Translations under genes and position numbers: made by a program
Source: an uncultured Sphingomonadaceae bacterium
GTDB lineage: Bacteria > Pseudomonadota > Alphaproteobacteria > Sphingomonadales > Sphingomonadaceae
Length of the DNA: 64,000 nucleotides
Reading direction: 5' to 3'
Assembly (NCBI GenBank): GCA_947493215.1
Contig: CANLQE010000004.1
Span: 248,001-312,000, forward strand
Part shown: in pieces, positions 35,702 to 50,700 of the stretch
How positions within the stretch are numbered: the first letter of the stretch is position 1
How the letters are laid out: each line of letters begins with the position of its first letter
Notes under the pieces: model-generated
Seen by the model: only the letters and a program-made list of their open reading frames with translations
Told to the model about the DNA's origin: nothing
Databases searched by the model: none

Positions 35702-38700
35702 TCAGGCCGCAAAATAATCGAGTGGAACGGGGTTGCGATCACGCTCTTTCATGGTTTCTGCCGCAGATGTCACGCCAAATGTGCTCATATCCTGAGTCAT
35801 CAGAGCAATTTTCAATGCATCAGTGTCAGCCGTTGCTGGATCACCTGAATATTCCACCGTAGCGGCGCCAACATTGATCCCCGCTAGAACCCTATCGTCG
35901 ATCCTGACCTTTTCAACCAAATCAGCCGTTGCGGGAGCGCCTTGTTCAAAATAGTCGAATATATCTTGATTGGCCGGGACATCTAAAGAAAGACCCGCTG
36001 AACCTAGCGGTTCCCGATTGTACAACCCGGCTCGCAGAGCGTTAAGTTCCGCCGCATCAGTATTGCTGTTATCAGGTTCGGATGGAACCTGTACATTTGC
36101 AAGGCTGCTAGATGATCGCGATGCTGTGTCCGAAGGAATTGCACCAAAATTGTCGATATAAGCCTGACGCAACATATCACCTTCCGATGCCGCGCCCAAA
36201 ACACCCCTTTCGATTTGGTCACGTGACATACCGTTTAACAGGTCTCTATTCGTTGGCATGCTTGAAATTTCAGCGAGTGCCAATTCTTGTGCTACACTGC
36301 GTTGCTGCGCCGCAGGCGTGGTAGCTGGATTGCCAGCTCCTCCGTTGTCCTGTGGTTCGGCAGGCGCAGGTTCATTCGTCACAGGAACAGATGGTACTGG
36401 CTGATTGACAGGTTCCACCGATGGGACATCGCCCGTGGTTTCCGTTAGCAACGGGCGATCCAGACCGAAGAGTTCCGTGACCTCCGCACGGCCATTGTCA
36501 TTGGCATCGCTCCAGACCCGCAGATCATAATAGCGTTCGTCGGCTAATGTGAACTGGCCATCACCATCGCTGTCAAAGCTATCGATAGCTTGGGTAAGGG
36601 TCATTGACTCTGTCGCCGGGTCGATGATGCCATTGCCATCACCATCCAGCGCGAAAATCGTGCTCGAAGGGAATTGTGTAACAGCAGGTTCCGGAATACG
36701 TTCCCAGCGCAGTGCGACATCGCCGACCGCTGCGGTTGTGCCATCCGTTCGGGTGAAGGTTGAGGTCCCGAGTATCCCGATATTACCTTCATCCGACTGC
36801 TGTTGCGGCGTGCCGACAAGCGCAATGCTGGCGATCCCTGCATCGGACAAAGACAGCAATTCCCCAGCGTCGGAGATGCCATCTTCATTGGCATCCTGCC
36901 ACACCAGAAACTCGCCAAAGCGGGCATCCTGTGCATCGAAAATACCGTCGCTGTTGCTGTCAAAAGCGCTCAGGCCTTCGAGGTCGGTTCGAGCGCCGGG
37001 AAGATCCTGAATGAAGGATATTTCAGCACCATGGGTAATGAGACCATCGCCATCACGATCCAGCGCCAGGAAGCCCTGTCCGCCGCTTATCCAGCCGGTT
37101 TGATCCGCCGCTCCGTCTCCATCAATGTCGAAGGATACGGAAATGTCGGTTGATCGGATGCCGGACTCGTCAAGATCAAGCACGATGGGAGGAATCTGAC
37201 GCCGGAAGGCAGTACGGAAGTAAGCGCCGCTCCAACTATATCCAGGAGCTACGTAACGTACATACTGACCATCTCCATCTTGAAACTCTGACAACAAGGC
37301 ATCTCCATTGTCAACTTGTGAATTCCCATTTGCATCAAGGTAAAGACGGATTGTTTGTTGGTAATAATCAAACTGCGGTTCTTGTATATCAATCTCATTG
37401 TACTGTAATATTAAATCGTTAGACAAGCCTACAGTGTAGGATGGATCGTGATCCAAATCGTAGCCAAAAAAATTGTATAACGTGCTTGTATCTGCATAAT
37501 CACGAATTGTAAGGCCCAGAGTTAGATCAGCATAGCGATTGCTGTTATTGGTCTGTGCAGCACGAACCGTTATTGAATATTGATAATCCGGTCCTTCGTC
37601 CAAAGCGGTGTTGCCGCTCAATGCTTCGTAGTCGAAGCCATTATCGATGAGTATTTTGCTGCTGTCGTTGGGATCCAGCTTCAATGCGTTACCGGCATTA
37701 CCACCAATGATGGAGTAGGTGATCGCATCGCCGTCAAGATCGCTCGCCGACAATTGCGCAAAAAGCGGAGTGTTAACTGGAGTTAACGTGTCCTCGATGA
37801 TCGTTGTGGATATCCCACTGCCCAGAGTAATACCTAGGGTCGGCAGATTATCATCCACATTGCCAACGTTAAGCGTCAGTGAACGTCCGCTGGCACTGCG
37901 CTGGCCATTGGCATAGGCATAGACTGTAGGTACGGCTGCACTCGGTGTCGTTTCATAATTAAACGCTGAATTTACATGGAGTTTATTGCCGCCGATGATC
38001 GAGAATTTGCCCGACACTGTACTGCTATTGGCAAATACATAAGTCACGGCATCGCCGTCCGGATCGGTTGCGCCAGTGAACGTCACGCCGGCATAGCCGG
38101 TTGCGTTCTCCGCGATGCTTGCACTGCCCGGTTGGGATGGTGTGCTGGGCGCTTCATTCACATTAAGCAAGGTAATCCGCCCAGTCCGCACACTGGACAC
38201 CGGACCACTAGCCGTTGTCGCAACCACTTTGACATCAGCATAGCCGGCGGCAAATGCCGATGGTCTGCTTTCGTAGTTTAGCGCCGAATTTAACACCAGT
38301 TGCCTGGAACCGTTGATGCTGAACAGACCGCCCGGATTACCGCCCGATGCGAAGCTATAAGTAATTGCCTGCCCTTCTGGATCAACCGATCCACCCAATG
38401 TCAGCAACGCGCCGCTGTTATTCTCAAACACGTTGGCACTGAACGCGTTTGGCGTAGTTGGCTTCTCATTGACGTTGGTAACATTGACGGTAAAGGCTTG
38501 GTTGGCAAACTTGTAACCCGAAGCACCATTATTGTCCCTGACCTGCAAGGTCAGATTGTGGGTCCTGTTGGCCGGATTATCATAGTCCAGAACGGTACCC
38601 GATTTGGTCCGTAGCTGATTGCCGACAATCTCGAACAGACTGCTGCCACCGGCTATCGAGAGCACATGCCCAGCCTCACCGAACAGCGCGGCATCCTTGT

Positions 38701-41700
38701 CCGGATCGCCTGTGCTGATGGTATGAACAAAACTGCCACCCGCCGCCGTTTCGCTTATTGAAGCAGATGCGGCAGATGTGAACGTCGGCGTCTCGTTAAC
38801 GTCGAGGACATTGATGGTGAGATTATTGTTCTGCACGGTTAGCGAACCATCGGACGCTCTGATATTCAGAGTGACCTGGCCGTTAGTAGTCGACTCATAT
38901 TGCACGGTTCTACCGCTCTTCACAGACACCACTCCGGTGCTGGAGTTAATTGCAAACCAGTCTCCCGTATTCCCTCCTACAATCGCGTAGCTTAGCGCAT
39001 CGCCATCCGGGTCCGTCGCTCTGGCAGTGATCCCTGCAAGTACGCCAGCGGCAGCACCATCGCTAATCCGGCCAACGACGCCGCTTGCGCCCGAGCCATA
39101 AGACGCATTGACATCCACTAGACTGTAAGGGCTTTCATTGACATTCGTGATATTGACCGTGAAGGCCTGATCATCGGAGAGCGTCCCGCTATTGCCATTA
39201 TTGTCCCGAACCCGCAGCGTCAGATTATAGCTGGTGGCAGCCTCATAATCGAACACGACACCCGCCTTGACCCGCAACTGATTACCAACAATCTCGAACC
39301 GGTTCGTGTCGCCTGCAGCTATCGAATATACATGACCTGCCTCGCCAAATGCAGTCGCGTTTTGGTCAGGATCGGTCGATGTCAGTGTTTTCAGTACCGT
39401 ACCGCCAGCAGAACCCTCTGCAACACTTGCAGTCGTCCCGCCAGTCAACACAGGTGCTTCGTTGATATTTTGAATGTTTACATTTTGCGTAATCGCCGCC
39501 GAGGTCTGGCCATTCGCTGTTGCGACAATGCCAAATGAGCCGTTAGGGTCGGATTCGTAATTCAGCGCCGTCGACACCCAAAGCTGGTTACCATTCTGGA
39601 TGGAGTATTTGCCATTGGTGGCTGTTCCAGTTGCCGAGAAGACATAGGAAACCGTGTCGCCATCAGGATCACTGGCAGAGAAACGCACGCCTGTATCGCC
39701 AATCTGGTTCTCATCGAACACAACCGTAGAGCTTGTCGAATTGGGGGTAGTCGGCGCTTCGTTCAAATCCACCGGACGGATAGCGATATTGTTGCGGACA
39801 AAGCTGAGCCCATCGCTGTCAGTAACACGAATGTCGACGAGTGCATCGCCCGCTTCATAATCAAGCGATTGCCCGGTAGCGAGATAAAGAAGGTTACCCT
39901 CCACACGGAATTTGGAAGCCTGCGGACCGCCATCAATAGCATAGCTCAGGCCAGAGGTTCCATCAGGGTCAGATGCTGAGAGCGTGGCTACCAGGGTTCC
40001 GCCAGTGCCAATGCCTACGGCATTTTCGTCAAAGGCCGAAGTCGCCACGCCAATAGCTGTCGGCGCGCCGTTGACACTGACAGCAATTGTTTGCGCGCTA
40101 TTGGTCGATACAGCTCCATTACTCGTTTCTCGCGAACGAGCGCTAACGGTGAGGGAGAAATCAGCGGCACTGCCCGATGGTGGTGTTATGCGAAGCGCTG
40201 CAAGATCCCATGTTTTAACGTCAACCGAAGTTGAGCCGCCGGTTGCGGTAAAGTTGTTACTGCCGTCAGACAATATTGCGCCTGCGGGAATGCCTTCGAT
40301 GTTCAAATAGTCGATGATCTCGGAACCGTCATCATCAATCAATCCCGCAGAAATGGCAGGCAGATTAATCACTGTGTCGGCATTGCCGCCGACGTCGTTC
40401 AGCGCACCGATCGTCACGCCATCAGCAACCGCATTTACGGTCAGCGGCACGGTAAGAGGTGTGGAATCGAATATACTGTCAGAGGCAGTCAGCATGATGG
40501 AGCCAGCACCACTGGCATCGGGACGGCCGCGCACCGTTACTTTGCGGCGTCCCTCATTTCCGACACCGGTGACCTGTTCTATTGACACGATTTCAACCGC
40601 TCCGCTTTGCCCTGGCAAAACCTGAATGGATGCAGGCGGTGTCTGACCGCTATCCTCGACGTCAAAATAAAGAACTGCAGTACCATCTTCGTTCAGTGCG
40701 GTCGGATTTCCGATATCCGCCGTTATGGTGGGCGGCGTATTGAGAATCCACGCGTTGTTAATTGTATCCTGTTGCGTAGGCGTGAGCTCAGTCAGGCTAG
40801 TTGGCTCAGGGATGGCTGCCATTGTTGTGAGCAGTTGCGACAGACTGTCCACCGTCGTCGCAGTAGCTTCGCCGGCAATGAACATCCGCAGTACAAATTG
40901 CGCGCCAGCATTGGTGAAATCACCAGCCGTCGTGTTCACAAACCAGTCTTTTATAATGACTTGAGACGGTTCACCCAAAACCTTGACGCGCAAATCCTTT
41001 GTTCCTGCTTCCTTGGTGAACCAGATGTCGGATTTTGTTATGTCGGCGGAATATTGAACAACGTCTTGAAGGTCCAACGCCAATGCAGCACTGGAATCAT
41101 AGTTATAGATGATATCCGATCCGCTTGTTTTGGTCAGGAAATATTGATCATCGCCAGCTCCGCCAATCAGAATATCGTCTCCGGTTCCGCCATCCAGCAT
41201 ATCGCCAGCATCACCGGCGTCGAGAATATCGTTTCCGGCGCCGCCATGGAGACTATCACTGTCGCCATCGCCGAACAGTCGATCATTGCCAGCGTCACCA
41301 TAGATAACATCAGCTCCGTCTTGGCCAAAGATGAAATCATCTCCGGACCCACCGTAAAGCATGTCATCTCCGGCACCGCCATAGATGACATCATCACCCG
41401 CGCCGCCACGAACTTCACTGTTCCCGTCAGTACCATGTAAGCGATCCGAATGGCTTGATCCGACCAGCATTTCGAAGCCCGAAATTACATCGCCAGTCGC
41501 GTCCGCACCATTTGCTTCATTGGTTTGAATATTGACATCAACGCCATTTAGCGTCCGATCCATGCCGATTGCGATAACAACGCCATTAACCTCGGAACGA
41601 CCGATCACGCCAGACATGAATGTGCTTCCGGCGGCCGAGCCGAGATAGGTCAACGTATCCATACCAATGCCGCCGATTAGAATATCAGCGCCAGCACCGC

Positions 41701-44700
41701 CCTGGACAATATCATCACCTGCTCCTGCATCGATACGGTTTGCAATCACGCTGCCGGTGATCGTATCATTGCCTGATCCGCCATCGATATTTTCAATGTT
41801 AATCAGTTTGTGGGTCGCGTCGTTCAAGTCGATTGCGAGTCCTGCGGTGGCCGTTGCAAAGCTCACTGTGTCAGTGTCCGCGCCACCGTCGATTGTATCT
41901 TCTCCAACGACTATTGCATGGATCAGATCATTGCCTGCTTCGCCCAGAATTGTATCGGCGCCCAAACCACCGGTCAGGCTGTCATTTCCCGTGCCGCCGT
42001 AGAGAATATCCGATCCATCTCGGCCATAAATAACGTCGTCTCCGCCATTGCCAGCTAGAACATTATCATTTGCATCACCGAAAAGATTATCAGAAAAATT
42101 GGTGCCGAACAGTTTCTCGATACTTAAATAAGTGTCACCAGCTGCAAAACCGGTGTTCGCGGCAGAATTAGCAAGATCAGCGGTTACGCCATCTAACACA
42201 GATTGCGCTTCTGCGGTTAGCCCCGCATGATAATAATTGGCGTAGTCAGAACCGGAACCACCGTCAAAAAAGTCCGCACCTGCACCACCAATCAGATTGT
42301 CATCACCTGAACCACCGTAGAGCAAATCATCGCCGCCATCACCGACTATGGTATCATTGCCGGCACCACCGTTTAGAATATCGTCACCGCTGCGGCCATC
42401 AATTACGTCATCTAAAGCTGACCCAGTAACATCGTCTGCCAATAAGGAGCCATGGAGTCTTTCTATTCCGACCAGCGTATCACCCTCAGCTTCGCCGCCA
42501 ACACCGGCAGCACCATTGAGATCAATTGTAACGCCTGTTGCAGAATTCAAATAATCTACAACATCCGTTCCCAGCCCGCCATCGATCGCATCTGCGCCCT
42601 GCGAACCAATAATCACATCATCGCCATCAAGTGCATTAATCGTTTCAGATCGGAATGTACCATTGATGGTTTCGCCAGCCACTGTGCCGGTGATTGTTGC
42701 TCCCAATCCCTCGGTAATCGAAATCATGAAGTTCGCTGACGCCGATGACTGGCCGTCAGAAGCCGTTACGCGAATATCAACATTGGTGCCGATGGCAGCA
42801 GCTTCGCTGGTATAACCGAAGCTCTTAGTGGCTGGAATGAAAGTCAACCAACCAGGCAGCGGATCGCCATTTGCCAATGTCGCGCTAAAGGTCAAACCAT
42901 CATAAGCGTCCGACTGATTGCCATCAATATCAACAAAAGCTGTGCTCGGTATCACGTAGGTGAAATTGGCATTATCGACGCGCGACTGGTTAGTCAGTCC
43001 TGGGGAACCCGTGAACGGGGCTTGATTTGCCAGATTCACCGGTCCGCCGTCAGCAAACTGAGCAAATTCGATGTTCAGATAACTATCCTGACCATCGTCA
43101 CCATTAGCCAGGTTGATGTCCGTAATCGTGCCATTGACAAAATCAATATTATAGTCCGATTGATTGCCCGAATAGACGATCGTATCGATACCATTGCCGC
43201 CATCCAGCACATCATTTCCTGCGCCGCCGAAAAGTGTATCATTGCCGCCAAAGCCCTGAAGCACATTTGCCACAGCAGAGCCTGACAAAACATCAGCAAA
43301 GTCCGATCCATCAATATTTTCAATGGTACCGTTGGCGATGATATCACCTTCTGCGTCACCGCCACTGGCCAAATTGCTGCTAAGGTTGATAGTTATACCT
43401 GCCAACGAAGCCCGATAATCGATCGTATCGGCACCTTCACCACCATAAAGCTGATCTGCACCTCGACCGCCGATCAAGCGATCATCACCCGCATCACCAT
43501 ATAATATATCGTTGCCCCGGCCACCAACGAGCATATCATTATCAGCGCCACCGTTCAGCTGATCGTTCCCAAGGCCTCCGGAAATGACATCATCACCAAA
43601 ACCACCATTAAGAATATTGGAATAACCATTACCCGTGATGCTATCGTTAAAATCCGATCCAATCACATGCTCGACAGACGCGGGACTGCCGTCAGTTGAA
43701 AGATCAATAATCGCACCATGGCTGCTTTCACCAAGCAATAATTGATCGACGCCATCGCCACCATCAACGATGTCTTCTAGCGAGCCGTCCGCATTGGCAT
43801 TCGCGTAAATTGTGTCATTGCCTGAACCACCGACCAATGTATCAACACCGCCTTGACCCTTGATCATATCATCGCCAGCGCCGCCGGCTACAACGTCTGA
43901 ACCATCTCCACCAAGCAGATTATCACCGCCATCCGACCCGGTAATATTGTCGTCAAATGCAGAACCTATGCCTCCTTCAATAGCGATAAGAGTATCGCCT
44001 TCAGCGTCGCCGCTGCTGCCGGCTCCAGCATCAAGATCAAATGCAACGGCAGTCAAGGAAGCAGAATAATCAACTACATCCGACCCCGCACCACCATCGA
44101 TAATCTCTCTCCGGAACGTTCCAGTTAGAAGGTCGTCACTCGTTGTTCCCAGGACGTCAGCACCCAATGCTTCGGTGATAGTGATCAGGAAATTGTCGGA
44201 AATTGAATAGCCTTCGTCCGTTGCAGTCACTTTGATCTCAAGCACCGACCCCGCTTCGGCCAAAGGAGGTGTACCGCTGAATGTCTGCGTTGTGGCGTCG
44301 AAATTGAGCCAGACAGGAATCGCACTATCATCAGCCAGCGTTGATACGAAAATCAGTGAATCGCCAAGATCAAGATCAATAAAAGCTGTCTCTGGGATAG
44401 TGTAGCTTGCAAGAACACCGTCTTCCCAAATCTGATCGATCATCTGGGGATCGCCAAGTATCGGTTGATTATTCGGATCAATACCAAGGCTTATCGTCAT
44501 GTCAGCAAAGCGAATGAATTCAATATTCTGTAGTTTATCAGCGCCGTCAGTTATCAGACCTGCACCTCCAGTCCGCAAATCCGTCACAGTCGTAATCGTG
44601 CCTGTTGTGATCGAATAATCGGATCTTTTTCCGAAATATACGGCAGTATCATTTCCGTTGCCGCCATAAAGCGCATCATCGCCGCCGCCGCCGGTCAGCA

Positions 44701-47700
44701 GATTGTCGCCCGCATCACCGGTCAGAAGATCGTTGAATTTCGATCCCGTCAGATTTTCAATCTGGTGATACCAGTCGCCATTCGCATAGCCCTGCAAAGC
44801 CTTCAACGTAGGTGCAGTGGTCCCATTGAGGGAACTATTGACCGCAAGATCAGCCCTCACGCCGTCTATCAATATACCCGTAGCGGCATCCGCTATCGGG
44901 TTACCGAATGGATTGACCATGTCCTCATAACTGGCGGTATCGTTACCCAAGCCGCCTTTTAACTTGTCGGCTCCCGCTCCCCCAATAAGGATGTCGTCGT
45001 CGCCATCTCCAATTAGTGTATCGTTTCCGCCACCGCCGATCAGGGTATCCCCACCGTCACCGCCGCTAATCGTATCCGCGCCACCTCGGCCATCAAGAAT
45101 ATTGACCTCAGCCGATCCAATTATAATATCGGCCTTGGTATCGCCAATGACATTTTCGAAATTGCGCAAAATGTCGCTATCGACTGCTGTGATATGAGAA
45201 CCAACGCTGCCACTTATATCTATGGTGCCAGCCGTTTTTATGCCTTGCGCGCTATAGGTATCAATGCCGTCTCCGCCATCAAGGTCATCGCTCCCCCTTA
45301 GTGCGCGAATAATATCGTCACCGGCTGATCCCGTTATCGTTTCGTTACCATTATTGTTGCCGAAAATCGTAATCGGGCCGTCAATGACAACACCCGATAA
45401 GTCCAGCGTTTTGTTCTTGCGAACATATAACCGCACTCCATCATGTCCGTTGGTAGAAATCGCTTCTACATTGGTCAGAGACTGAATGTAGAATCTGGCA
45501 TTATCCTGTGTTGCAATTAAAGTGTCATAGCCGTCACCACCATTGACATAATCATAACCGGTATCTGCAGCGTAATGGAATTGATCATCACCACCACCGC
45601 CATTCAGCGTGTCAGCGCCCTGACCGCCAATCAGTATATCGTCGGTTTCACCGCCATTAATTGTGTCATTGCCATTTAATCCATCATAGCGGACTCCGCC
45701 AATCAGATCAGGATCAAAATTGATCGTATCCTGAACCGAACTGCCAACAACAATCGCGCGGTCCTCATAAGTTTCGAAGTCTTGCCAAGATTGATCAAGA
45801 CCATCGAGAAATGTCTGATCAGGATCAGTTGGCCAGGAAGCGGGTACGGTGCTGCTTTGTGATGCCATTGCGATAACCAGGGCGCTGACGTCACTAGCAG
45901 CCAAGGCTTTGTCGGCGGCAATAATACGGCGTGCCTGATTGGAATGGTCGCCCGAGGAAGTCCGCCAATTTTGGACGGTTACGCTAGTTCCCTGACCGAT
46001 CGCAGTAATAACCAGATTAAAATTACCGGTAGTCCCATTGGGCGTTTCGCTAAACCAAAGCTGGTCGGAAGCTATATCGTCGAAAATCAACTCATCATTA
46101 CCGCCGCCGGTTACAACCGTATCATTACCGGTTTCTAATCCGAACAGATACTGATCGTTACCCGAACCACCATCGAGCGTATCATTACCTGAACCGCCAT
46201 CTAGAATGTCATTGCCATCGCCTCCGTAGAGTCCTGCAGCAACTGGCGACGGGAAAAATTCACCACTTAAGATAATGTTGCCTGAAGAATCATCACCATC
46301 GCCGCCCAACAGCACATCGTCACCCGCTCCGCCTTCAAGTCGATCAATGCCAGCACCTCCGATCAACTGATCAGCAGCGCCAGCACCAGCGCCACCATCG
46401 CCAATTAAGGTGTCATCGCCAGCACCTCCAGCGAGCACATCTTTGCCATCGCCGCCAATGAGCATGTCATTACCGTCGCCGCCGTCTAAATTGTCTTCTC
46501 CTGCGCCCCCATCCAAATCATCATCGCCATCATCCCCTATCAGGACATCGGTGCCGGCTAATCCTCTGAGCCAATCTCCTCCGCGGTTTCCTTTCAAGAT
46601 GTTGTCGTCGTTATTGCCGAATATCCAATCAGAATGATTTGATCCCAATACATTCTCGATGCTCGTGAGTTGATCTCCGCTTGACTCACTATTCGCGATT
46701 GTCGTGGATGCAGTCGATGTTCCCAAATCAACACTGATGCGGTCGTCTGAACTGACATAGGTGACGGTATCTACGCCCGCACCACCATCTATACTATCTG
46801 CCCCAAGCCCGCCGGAAAGAAGATCATCACCATCGCCGCCGTCAAGCGTATCGTTACCATCCAGTCCCGAAAGTGTATCATTTCCATAGCTGCCCGTCAG
46901 GGTGTCAATACCCGATGTACCAACCAGGAAATCATCGACCGGGTTTGCTAATGTATCGGTGCTAGTTGTCAGCAAATTGCCAGCCGCATCAAATTTCAGA
47001 CCGGACAGGTCAAAGGATGAGCCATCGGAAAACTGGATCGTTTCCACGGCCTGATTGGCATTGATTGCCGCACCGCTGCGGAAATTCTTGATCCGGACTT
47101 TGTCAGTCGAACTGCCAATCAGCGTTATTACAAGATCATCGCCACTGAAATGAAAACCAAGGTCAGCAAGGCCGATTGCCGCGTTGCCCGTAACACCGTC
47201 ATTACCAGTATAATCTTCAAACAAAATCGTGTCACTGCCGGCGTCCGCAAAAGTCGCCACCTCAGCAACCTTGCTGCCCGTGACCGTAATTCCATCGACC
47301 CAACCATCAGCTGCAAAAGTTGTAGGTGTCTGTACGTTGCGATAATTATAGCCCGCATTCTCCTTACGATAGACTATCTCGCCAGTGTCAGAATTGGTTA
47401 CGATATGGTCAAACCGATACAGGCCCGATTCATTGTCGATTAAATCGAAGTTAGAAACATAAGGCGGTTGCAAATTTCCATTGTCATCGACGATGATATT
47501 TTCCGAGGCCACCAGATGGTCGTCAATAGTATCTTCACCATCCCCTCGACCGAACACATAAAGGTCATCGCCCGAAGCACCCTTCAATATGTCGTCACCT
47601 TTGCCGCCGGTTAGATCATTTTCACCAGAATCGCCTTCCAGAGTATCCGCGAAATCGGAACCAGTAAGGTTTTCAATACTGTCAAACACATCACCAGCAG

Positions 47701-50700
47701 CATCACCAGTTGCCGCGACATTCTGCGCCAAGGATACGGTCACACCGGTAGCCGCAGTTTCGTAGCTTGCCGTATCAAGACCCAGACCGCCGATCAAAAT
47801 GTCGCCCGCCGGAGCGCCATCGCGTATACCGCCTGCACCGCCAATGAGCACATCATTGCCCGCACCACCCAGCAGAACATCTGACCCGGCAAGGCCAATC
47901 AACCGGTCCTGCCCGCTGTTGCCGTTTATGATATCGTTCTGCCCGCCGCCGGTAACGACATCATCACCAGCACCACCGGTGATCCAGTTCGCAAGCACAG
48001 CACTTCCGATCAGATTCCCATCGTTGCCGTCCGTTCCTCCACTGAGCGACATGCTGGCTACATCAACTGCGCCAGTGTTGAAGAACACAAATGTTTCGAT
48101 CGAACCTGTAGCTCCGGCATTGCCGGACGGCCCCCATTCCTTGAGGGTGATCGTATCATCCAGGCTGGAAAAGCTGTTGACCGTCGCGCCAGAGGATTCA
48201 ATCCCGATCACCAGGTCTTTACCGCCATTGGTTGCGGCAAACTGGATATCATTAATATCAATGCCCAGACCGAACTCGAGAACATCCGACCCGGCGCTGG
48301 TCACAATCGCATCGGCATCGGCAGGCTGGTGCGCGTAAAGCGTACCCGTTTCTATGTCATAGCGCGTGGTTGCCGACCAATTTTCACCGTCAAATATGGT
48401 GCCAAATGTTGGGTGTGTAATCGACCCATCGGCCCCGACAACATATCCATTCTGCCCCCCCTGACCAGAGACCCAGACGACGTCCCATTCATCAGTCAAC
48501 GCATCGATCAGCGTATCATGACCATCGCCGCGCTGGAAACGGAACACATCATCACCGCTGCCGCCAACAACTTCGTCATCACCCGCACCGCCGGACAATA
48601 TGTCATTGCCCTCATCACCGGTCAGCCGGTCATCACCGGTACCGCCGCTAACCGTATCCTGGCCAAAGCCGCCAAACAGCAGGTCATCGCCATTGCCGCC
48701 AACGACAATGTCATTCCCGCTATCACCAGAGACCGAGTCATTGCCCAGCCCGCCATTGCCGAAATCATTGCCTGACAGCAAATAGACGAGATCATCACCT
48801 GAACCGGCATGGACAAAGTCATTACCCGCCGTGCCAACAATCGTTTCCGACCCGTCGCTGCCCAGAATGAAGGTATCAAAGTCCGCCAGCCGGATTTCAT
48901 TGCCATCGGCAAAGCGCAGCGTTTCGACCTTGTTGAAGCTGCTGAACCAGTCCTGCATCACCACGCGGTCGCCGTTAAACACGCCATCTGGCGCCACCTC
49001 AAGGATCAAGTCCTTGCCGTCGTCCGATTTGATCAGCTTGATATCATCAACGCCAATGCCCTGACCCAGTACCAGAACATCTTCACCGCCCGCAGCACGG
49101 CCGTTGGATGTGACCTGCGCGCCGCCTCCGCGCCAGTTATTCAGGCCACCACCAAAGCGGAACAGGTCGCCAGACAGCGCATCGGCAATATTTCCATTAA
49201 TTTCGCTCGCTGAAAGACCGTTAAACGCCTGTGCAACAACAGTTTCAACCGTCAGCCCGCTTTCATCGATAATCCGGTCCGCAGTGACATAGGTCGTATC
49301 ACCGACACCAACCGCGCCGACATCACCCAGCCGGAAGAGATATTGATCATCCCCGCGCCCGCCGCGCAGGATATCACCCGCGCCCGCGCCACCGGCCAAT
49401 ATGTCTCCGCCATCACCGCCTTCAAGTATATCGGTTCCGTCACCGCCCTCAAGCCAGTCAGAACCTTCACGCCCGATCAGAATATCATCGCCCGCGCCAC
49501 CATTGAGATAATTGCCATTGCCGCCGATAGTGTAGGAAGCAGCCCCGCCCGCGTTCAGCGTGTCGTTACCGTCACCGCCGAGTAGCCAGTCATCCAGTTT
49601 CCCGCCGTAAATTACGTCATTACCCGCGCCGCCAAAGACATTATTGCCAAGATCGCCAGCGTGCACCGTGTCATCGCCATCACCGGCATCAATCGTCGCG
49701 GCAACGTCGATAGAGAGAGCACCGCCAGTGGATAGCTCTCCGTTAATCGTGAGACCAGCGGTATTGGCTATGTAGCCTGCGCCGCCAGCGACCTGAAAGC
49801 CGTCTGTGTTGGTGGTGACATGGGTGAGGGTTATCGTGTCATTGCCGTCAGTGGCTTCGATAGTGGTTTGGCCAGCGATGTCGATGGTGTCGCCCATGAC
49901 AAAGTCACCAACGCTAATTAGGCGAGAGATTTGGTCACTGAACGGATCATAGTCGAAACTGAATTCGACATTGGCGACACTAGTCCCAGCTTCTTCCAGC
50001 AATGCTCCAAAGCCACCAAACCAGTCGGCCCGATGGCGTTTGGTCAGGCCGAGTTCGACAGCGCGGGCTAAGGTAAGCGCTGTTTCCAAAGCAAATACAC
50101 TGTTTGGTTCTGCTGACACTACAGCGTTGATAACGGCACTGTTCGCAATATAACTTTCAAAAGATTGCGCGGAGGCAAGGTTGCCAAGCAGCACAGAACC
50201 ATCGAAATTGGTCGCAGTCTGCCCTCCAATTTCGAAAGATGCGTAGACCGCCCGTTTTACGTAATTGCTACCGCCAATAATCTCAAAATCAGGGTCGGTC
50301 AGGCCTTGGTAGATTCCAAAACCAGTTACCTTCTCAAAAGCATGTTCCTGTTTGGATGATACGCGAAAAGTAATTGCATTTTTGTCACGGGTGGAGGTCG
50401 GTCGATAGACGAAATCCGACTTACGCATGCCGTAGTTACCGGTTGTAATACTGCCCGGGTTGTCTAGCCGACCGCCGGTTGCATCAAGCACAGCGTTGAA
50501 AGTTCCAGCAACTACATTTGCCATCGCTTCAGCCGTTTCTTGCGAACCACCTTTGCGCGCATAGGCGTTGGCAACAACAAATCGCCCCTCGGCTTCGTTC
50601 CAAGTTGCATCGGCTCCAGATCTTGGTGTGCCGCCAAATATCGAACCAATAATGCCTCCGATAATGAAACCGGCAAATGCACCAATAGCTGCACCCAAAG

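Noticed and set aside
41120-49690. Tandem DNA periodicity that could suggest a CRISPR array or satellite
   Set aside because: The units are 27 bases, vary in sequence, keep one reading frame and encode GGxGxDxLx, so they are RTX codons rather than repeats with spacers.
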